Part shown: piece by piece, positions 21,223 to 24,289 of the stretch
How positions within the stretch are numbered: the first letter of the stretch is position 1
Layout: each line of letters starts with the position of its first letter
NCBI GenBank assembly: GCA_038216175.1
Contig: JBBQQG010000015.1
Coordinates: 1-24,289 of the forward strand
DNA: 24,289 nt
Source of the DNA: JBBQQG01 sp038216175
Lineage (GTDB): Bacteria > Patescibacteriota > Saccharimonadia > Saccharimonadales > OMJO01
Direction: 5' to 3'
Made by a program: the position numbers and the translations under genes
The notes under the pieces: generated by a model
What the model was told of the DNA's origin: nothing
What the model saw: the letters and a program-made list of their open reading frames with translations, nothing else
Database searches by the model: none

Positions 21223-22518
21223 TTAATTATCTTTATTTTCTAGAGCTTCAACCCCTGGCAGTGTTTTGCCGCTCATAAGCTCTAAACTAGCTCCGCCGCC
21301 AGTAGACACATGATTAAAACTGCCCGTTATTTTTCTTTCTTCGATATAACCAACGGTATCTCCACCTCCAAGCACGCTAAACGGTTTGTGACCAAACTGT
21401 CCGAGCATTGCTTCTACAATAAGTTCTGTACCATGAGCAAACGGTCCGATAGGACCCTGAAGTCCATCTGTTTCTGTTACACCGAGTGCGCCATTCCAGA
21501 TAACAGTATTAGACAGCTGCATACCGCCAGCCATAAAAGCGCCAGAAAATGGTCCGATATCGAGAATCATTTCATCAGCTTCTATTTTAGTAGCAGTTTT
21601 TGAAACACGTTTCGGGTAGCTTTCTATATCTGCAATTACGTGAGCATCCCAGTCGACAATTCGAGTATGCGCGGTTTTATCTAATTTAGTCGAGACTACA
21701 CCGTCTTGTGGCAAATAAAAAATAAATCTTTGACTTGATGACTTAGCTTTTGCTTTTTCAATAATCTCTTTAGCTAGTGGTATCTCATCTTTTTCTGCAA
21801 GCGATTTACCAATATCGATACCTTCTGCCAGTAAAAACGTATTAGCCATTGCACCGCCGATTGCCACGAAATCGGCGATATCAATAAATCGATTAATTAT
21901 TTCAATTTTATCGGCTATTTTCGCGCCTCCAATTATAGTCATCAACGGCCGCTCAGGATTCTCCATAACATTAGTTATGGTATTTACTTCATTTTCAAGT
22001 AGCAGTCCGGCAACTGAACGAATATGATGTGTAACCGCTTCAGTACTAGCATGTGCTCTATGGACAACGCCAAAACCGTCTTGCACAAAAATTTCTGCCA
22101 GACCAGCTAGTTTTGATGCGAATTCATCATCATTAGCTTCTTCTTCTTTGTGGAATCTTAGATTTTCTAGTAGCAGTATTTGTCCTGGCTGTAAATTCTT
22201 AGCAGCCGTTTCAGCGACCTCGCCGATACAATCAGATGCAAAGCTGACTTCTCGGTCAATTAACTGTTTTAATCTGTCTACAACCGGCTTTAAGCTATAC
22301 TTATTAACTTCTATACCGTCAGGTCGCCCAAGATGCGAACATATAACAATCGAGCAACCGTGTTCGAGTAAATAATTGAGCGTCGGGAGCGCTTTTACTA
22401 TTCGGTAGTCGTCGGTAATTTTACCATGATCATCAATAGGTACATTAAAATCACACCTAACTAAGATTCGCTTACCTTCGATATCAATATCTCTGACTGT
22501 CTTTTTATAAAATGACAC
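21223..22518 (-). CDS. pgk: Phosphoglycerate kinase
   Basis: ATP-yielding step of glycolysis (1,3-bisphosphoglycerate to 3-phosphoglycerate); 431 residues, slightly above the bacterial norm. Marks are RCDFNVPI near 22, SHLGRPDG near 61, LLENLRFHKEE near 116, the HRAHASTEAV substrate segment, GGAKIADKIEII near 197, and the nucleotide loop FSVLGGGDTVGYIEE near 382, ending in STGGGASLELMSGKTLPGVEAL. The start is GTG with a GAAGGGTGGG ribosome binding site. It lies 20 bases after pyk. The insertion near 285-305 (DWDAHVIADIESYPKRVSK) is somewhat longer than usual. Confidence 0.97.
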   Translation of the reverse strand: MSFYKKTVRDIDIEGKRILVRCDFNVPIDDHGKITDDYRIVKALPTLNYLLEHGCSIVICSHLGRPDGIEVNKYSLKPVVDRLKQLIDREVSFASDCIGEVAETAAKNLQPGQILLLENLRFHKEEEANDDEFASKLAGLAEIFVQDGFGVVHRAHASTEAVTHHIRSVAGLLLENEVNTITNVMENPERPLMTIIGGAKIADKIEIINRFIDIADFVAIGGAMANTFLLAEGIDIGKSLAEKDEIPLAKEIIEKAKAKSSSQRFIFYLPQDGVVSTKLDKTAHTRIVDWDAHVIADIESYPKRVSKTATKIEADEMILDIGPFSGAFMAGGMQLSNTVIWNGALGVTETDGLQGPIGPFAHGTELIVEAMLGQFGHKPFSVLGGGDTVGYIEERKITGSFNHVSTGGGASLELMSGKTLPGVEALENKDN

Positions 22519-22538
22519 TCGCCCACCCTTCTTTAAAA

Positions 22539-23972
22539 CTATTCGAGCATTCTAACTTTAATAGTATCGGTAGTACCGACAACACCGGGGTATAAACCAG
22601 AAGCCGTTACAATCATGTCGCCTTTACTTAAGACCTTATTTAATCTTAACCAATTGGTAAGTTTGGTTGCCGCGAACTTGTCGATAGGCCGGACATAACT
22701 CTTGGTTCCATATACAATCGCAAGTTGCTGAGCAGTTCTTATATCTGACGTTACTGCAATTATCGGTCTTTCTGGGCGAAGCGAAGATATTTGCAATGCA
22801 GTCGCTCCCGAGGCAGTTTCAGCAACTATTGCAGTAGCAAAAACATCATCAGCTAGTCTTATTATTGCCCGCGAAATTGAATTCTGTCGATTGGCAATCG
22901 AACCTTCGCTATAATCTACTCTAAGTGGATTATTCTGCTGGCTGTATAAAATTATCCTTTTCATAACTTTTACTGATTCTATTGGATATTTACCATTGGC
23001 CGTTTCATCGCTAAGCATTACTGCGTCAGTTCCGAGAATAACCGCGGTCGCAACATCCGACACTTCAGCTCTAGTTGCCTGAGGAGAATCCATCATACTG
23101 GCAAGCATTTGGGTTGCGACTATTGTCGGCTTAGCAAACTTAAGACCAAGTCCAATTATCTGCCTTTGGACTATAGGAACTGATTCCGGTTCAGTCTCGA
23201 TAGCTAAGTCACCTCGGGCAATCATAGCTACATCTGTTTCCTGCATGATAGTTGAAAGATTCTCAACTCCAGCTTTGGTTTCAATTTTTGCAATCACTTT
23301 TGCATCGCTGCCAAGCCCTTTGAGTAGTGTCCTAAGCCTCCTTATATCCCCGGCAGATTGCACAAAACTTAAAGCGACATAATCAATATCTTTGGTCGAT
23401 CCGTAAGCAATATCTTTTTTATCTTTTAAAGTTATAATGTCTCCGCCAAAATCAGTATCTGGTAAGTTAATACCTTTCCTCTTTACTAGTACGCCGTCAT
23501 TTTCGGCGACTGCATGAACTATTCCGTCTGAAACACTGGTAATCGCTGTTTTAATCTTACCGTCAAAAATATATAATCTTTCACCGCGTTTGACTTTTTT
23601 ACTAAGGTCATACTGAGTCGGTATAAAGTTCGACCTTTCAAAATCAGCATGATACTTAAAACTTAGGTGCTGGCCTTTTACGACATTAATAAAACCATCA
23701 AAGTCACCTAGTCTAATCTTTGGACCTTGTAAATCTTGAATAATCGCAACCGGCTTACCATAGGCGTTGCTGGCTTTTCTAATCCAAGAAATCTGTTGGT
23801 CGCGTTCTTCATAAGTCCCATGGCTAAAATTTAATCTTAGTACGTTTGCACCAGCTTCAATTAATCCGAGTATCGCTTTATAGCTATTAGTGCTCGGACC
23901 GATAGTCGCAACGATTTTAGTTCGCTTAAATTCAGTAACTGGCACATTCGGTACCTTTTTGGTCGTTTCCAT
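22539..23972 (-). CDS. pyk: Pyruvate kinase
   Basis: Last ATP-yielding step of glycolysis (PEP to pyruvate); 477 residues. The N-terminal TKIVATIGPSTNS is followed by LRLNFSHGTYEER near 45, the metal/PEP segment AKIETKAGVENL near 228, ARGDLAIE near 252, and the signature TQMLASMMDSPQATRAEVSDVATAVILGTDAVMLSDETANGKYP near 286-330 (split here only for naming its core). The C-terminal regulatory domain runs from about 355 and ends in TDTIKVRMLE. It is first in the pyk-pgk-tpiA operon. A fermentative, substrate-level energy economy fits this small-genome lineage. Confidence 0.97.
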   Translation of the reverse strand: METTKKVPNVPVTEFKRTKIVATIGPSTNSYKAILGLIEAGANVLRLNFSHGTYEERDQQISWIRKASNAYGKPVAIIQDLQGPKIRLGDFDGFINVVKGQHLSFKYHADFERSNFIPTQYDLSKKVKRGERLYIFDGKIKTAITSVSDGIVHAVAENDGVLVKRKGINLPDTDFGGDIITLKDKKDIAYGSTKDIDYVALSFVQSAGDIRRLRTLLKGLGSDAKVIAKIETKAGVENLSTIMQETDVAMIARGDLAIETEPESVPIVQRQIIGLGLKFAKPTIVATQMLASMMDSPQATRAEVSDVATAVILGTDAVMLSDETANGKYPIESVKVMKRIILYSQQNNPLRVDYSEGSIANRQNSISRAIIRLADDVFATAIVAETASGATALQISSLRPERPIIAVTSDIRTAQQLAIVYGTKSYVRPIDKFAATKLTNWLRLNKVLSKGDMIVTASGLYPGVVGTTDTIKVRMLE

Positions 23973-24013
23973 TCATTTTAGTTTACCTGCTTATGTTTTA
24001 ATTTAACAGAGTA

Positions 24014-24041
24014 ATTATATCGACACGGGTTGCTCATGCAA
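24014..24041 (-). promoter_or_regulatory. Promoter of the pyk-pgk-tpiA operon
   Basis: On the minus strand TTGCAT (24041-24036) and a perfect TATAAT (24019-24014) are 16 bases apart, about 40 bases before the pyk ATG. The -10 is strong and the -35 is moderate. Confidence 0.65.
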
Positions 24042-24117
24042 GGATAAGCTAGTTGTAAGGGAGCATCATTTACTACAATACATGCGAGATTGTTCCAGAA
24101 AATACTTTAGGCTGTAA

Positions 24118-24288
24118 ATTTCAGCAAATCCTGAATCTGTTAAAAATAATGGTGAGCCCAACGTACATAAAGTCGAACACCTTTTCCCTAATCTAGAACT
24201 TTTAGATAAACAACTCAAGGAACTTGGGATTATCGAGATCAACGGCATTATGACATACCTTGAAGACGAGGGGGTGCAAAATGCTTAG
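24118..24288 (+). pseudogene. Coding-like frame without a start codon (broken or frameshifted gene)
   Basis: From 24118 to the TAG at 24286-24288 the plus strand has 56 open codons that look coding (for example VEHLFPNLELLDKQLKELG). There is no ATG, GTG or TTG except one ATG 12 codons from the end. The same frame is open further upstream (from about 24009) except for one TAA at 24115-24117, including an ATG at 24082 that would give only 11 residues. The stop overlaps the ATG of a probable next gene. This suggests a gene disabled by one stop or frameshift; chance openness cannot be excluded. The rest of the 317-base gap holds only the pyk promoter. Confidence 0.35.
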
Positions 24289-24289
24289 T
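24281..24289 (+). CDS. Possible start of the next gene (cut by window end)
   Basis: ATG CTT AGT begins at 24281 after a GAGGGGG purine run five to ten bases upstream, overlapping the stop of the preceding frame. Only three codons are visible, so nothing can be said about its product. Confidence 0.3.

Noticed and set aside
24066..24248. Minus-strand 60-residue open frame
   Set aside because: It has no ribosome binding site or neighbour support, and the plus-strand frame here looks more protein-like.

Overview
The window reads as chromosomal DNA of a Candidate Phyla Radiation (Patescibacteria) bacterium, most likely Saccharibacteria (TM7). This rests on compact genes with short gaps, AT-rich DNA, small or lineage-specific proteins beside a minimal set of core enzymes, and several promoters placed almost on the start codon. 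UGA is used as a normal stop, which argues against Gracilibacteria and SR1. The lineage call is an inference. There is no sign of phage, insertion sequence, CRISPR or tRNA.

Layout, left to right (mostly minus-strand genes, so transcription runs right to left). 1-3218: an F-type ATPase-like cluster, in transcription order a c-ring-like membrane protein with a large exported domain, a b-like stalk protein, a delta-like protein, and an alpha subunit cut by the window edge. 3260-5955: nifS/iscS-type cysteine desulfurase, two unrecognised conserved-looking proteins and a TatD nuclease. 6046-7061 (plus strand): an NrtR-like Nudix regulator and two tiny ORFs behind a strong promoter with a 21-bp palindrome. 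7089-11010: metG, pyrF, a 53-residue CxxC protein, an FMN reductase-like protein and a membrane-anchored FKBP isomerase. 11108-12545: a secreted protein and a helical cytosolic protein, both unrecognised. 12600-13047: tmRNA (ssrA) with its promoter and terminator. 13045-14891: a marR-MFS drug-efflux operon with an operator. 14966-17078: ksgA/rsmA and a cell-wall enzyme with DUF348 repeats, a G5 domain and a transglycosylase-like domain. 17149-19763: a Nudix hydrolase and a UvrD/PcrA helicase. 19820-23972: the lower-glycolysis operon pyk-pgk-tpiA plus a membrane protein. 23973-24289: the pyk promoter and a plus-strand reading frame that seems broken.

Most genes serve basic functions: ATP-yielding glycolysis, translation (metG, tmRNA, ksgA), DNA repair, sulfur transfer and envelope work. 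The most unusual part is the ATPase cluster. The gene in the atpE position ends in a hairpin that matches the F-type c subunit in loop motif, spacing and topology, but the ion-carrying Glu/Asp is Ile. It also carries about 175 exported residues, and no atpB lies beside it. The partial alpha subunit has a changed nucleotide-binding loop. Together this suggests an F1-driven machine that may not move protons. The tmRNA is secure, but its T-loop, D-loop and discriminator base are atypical.
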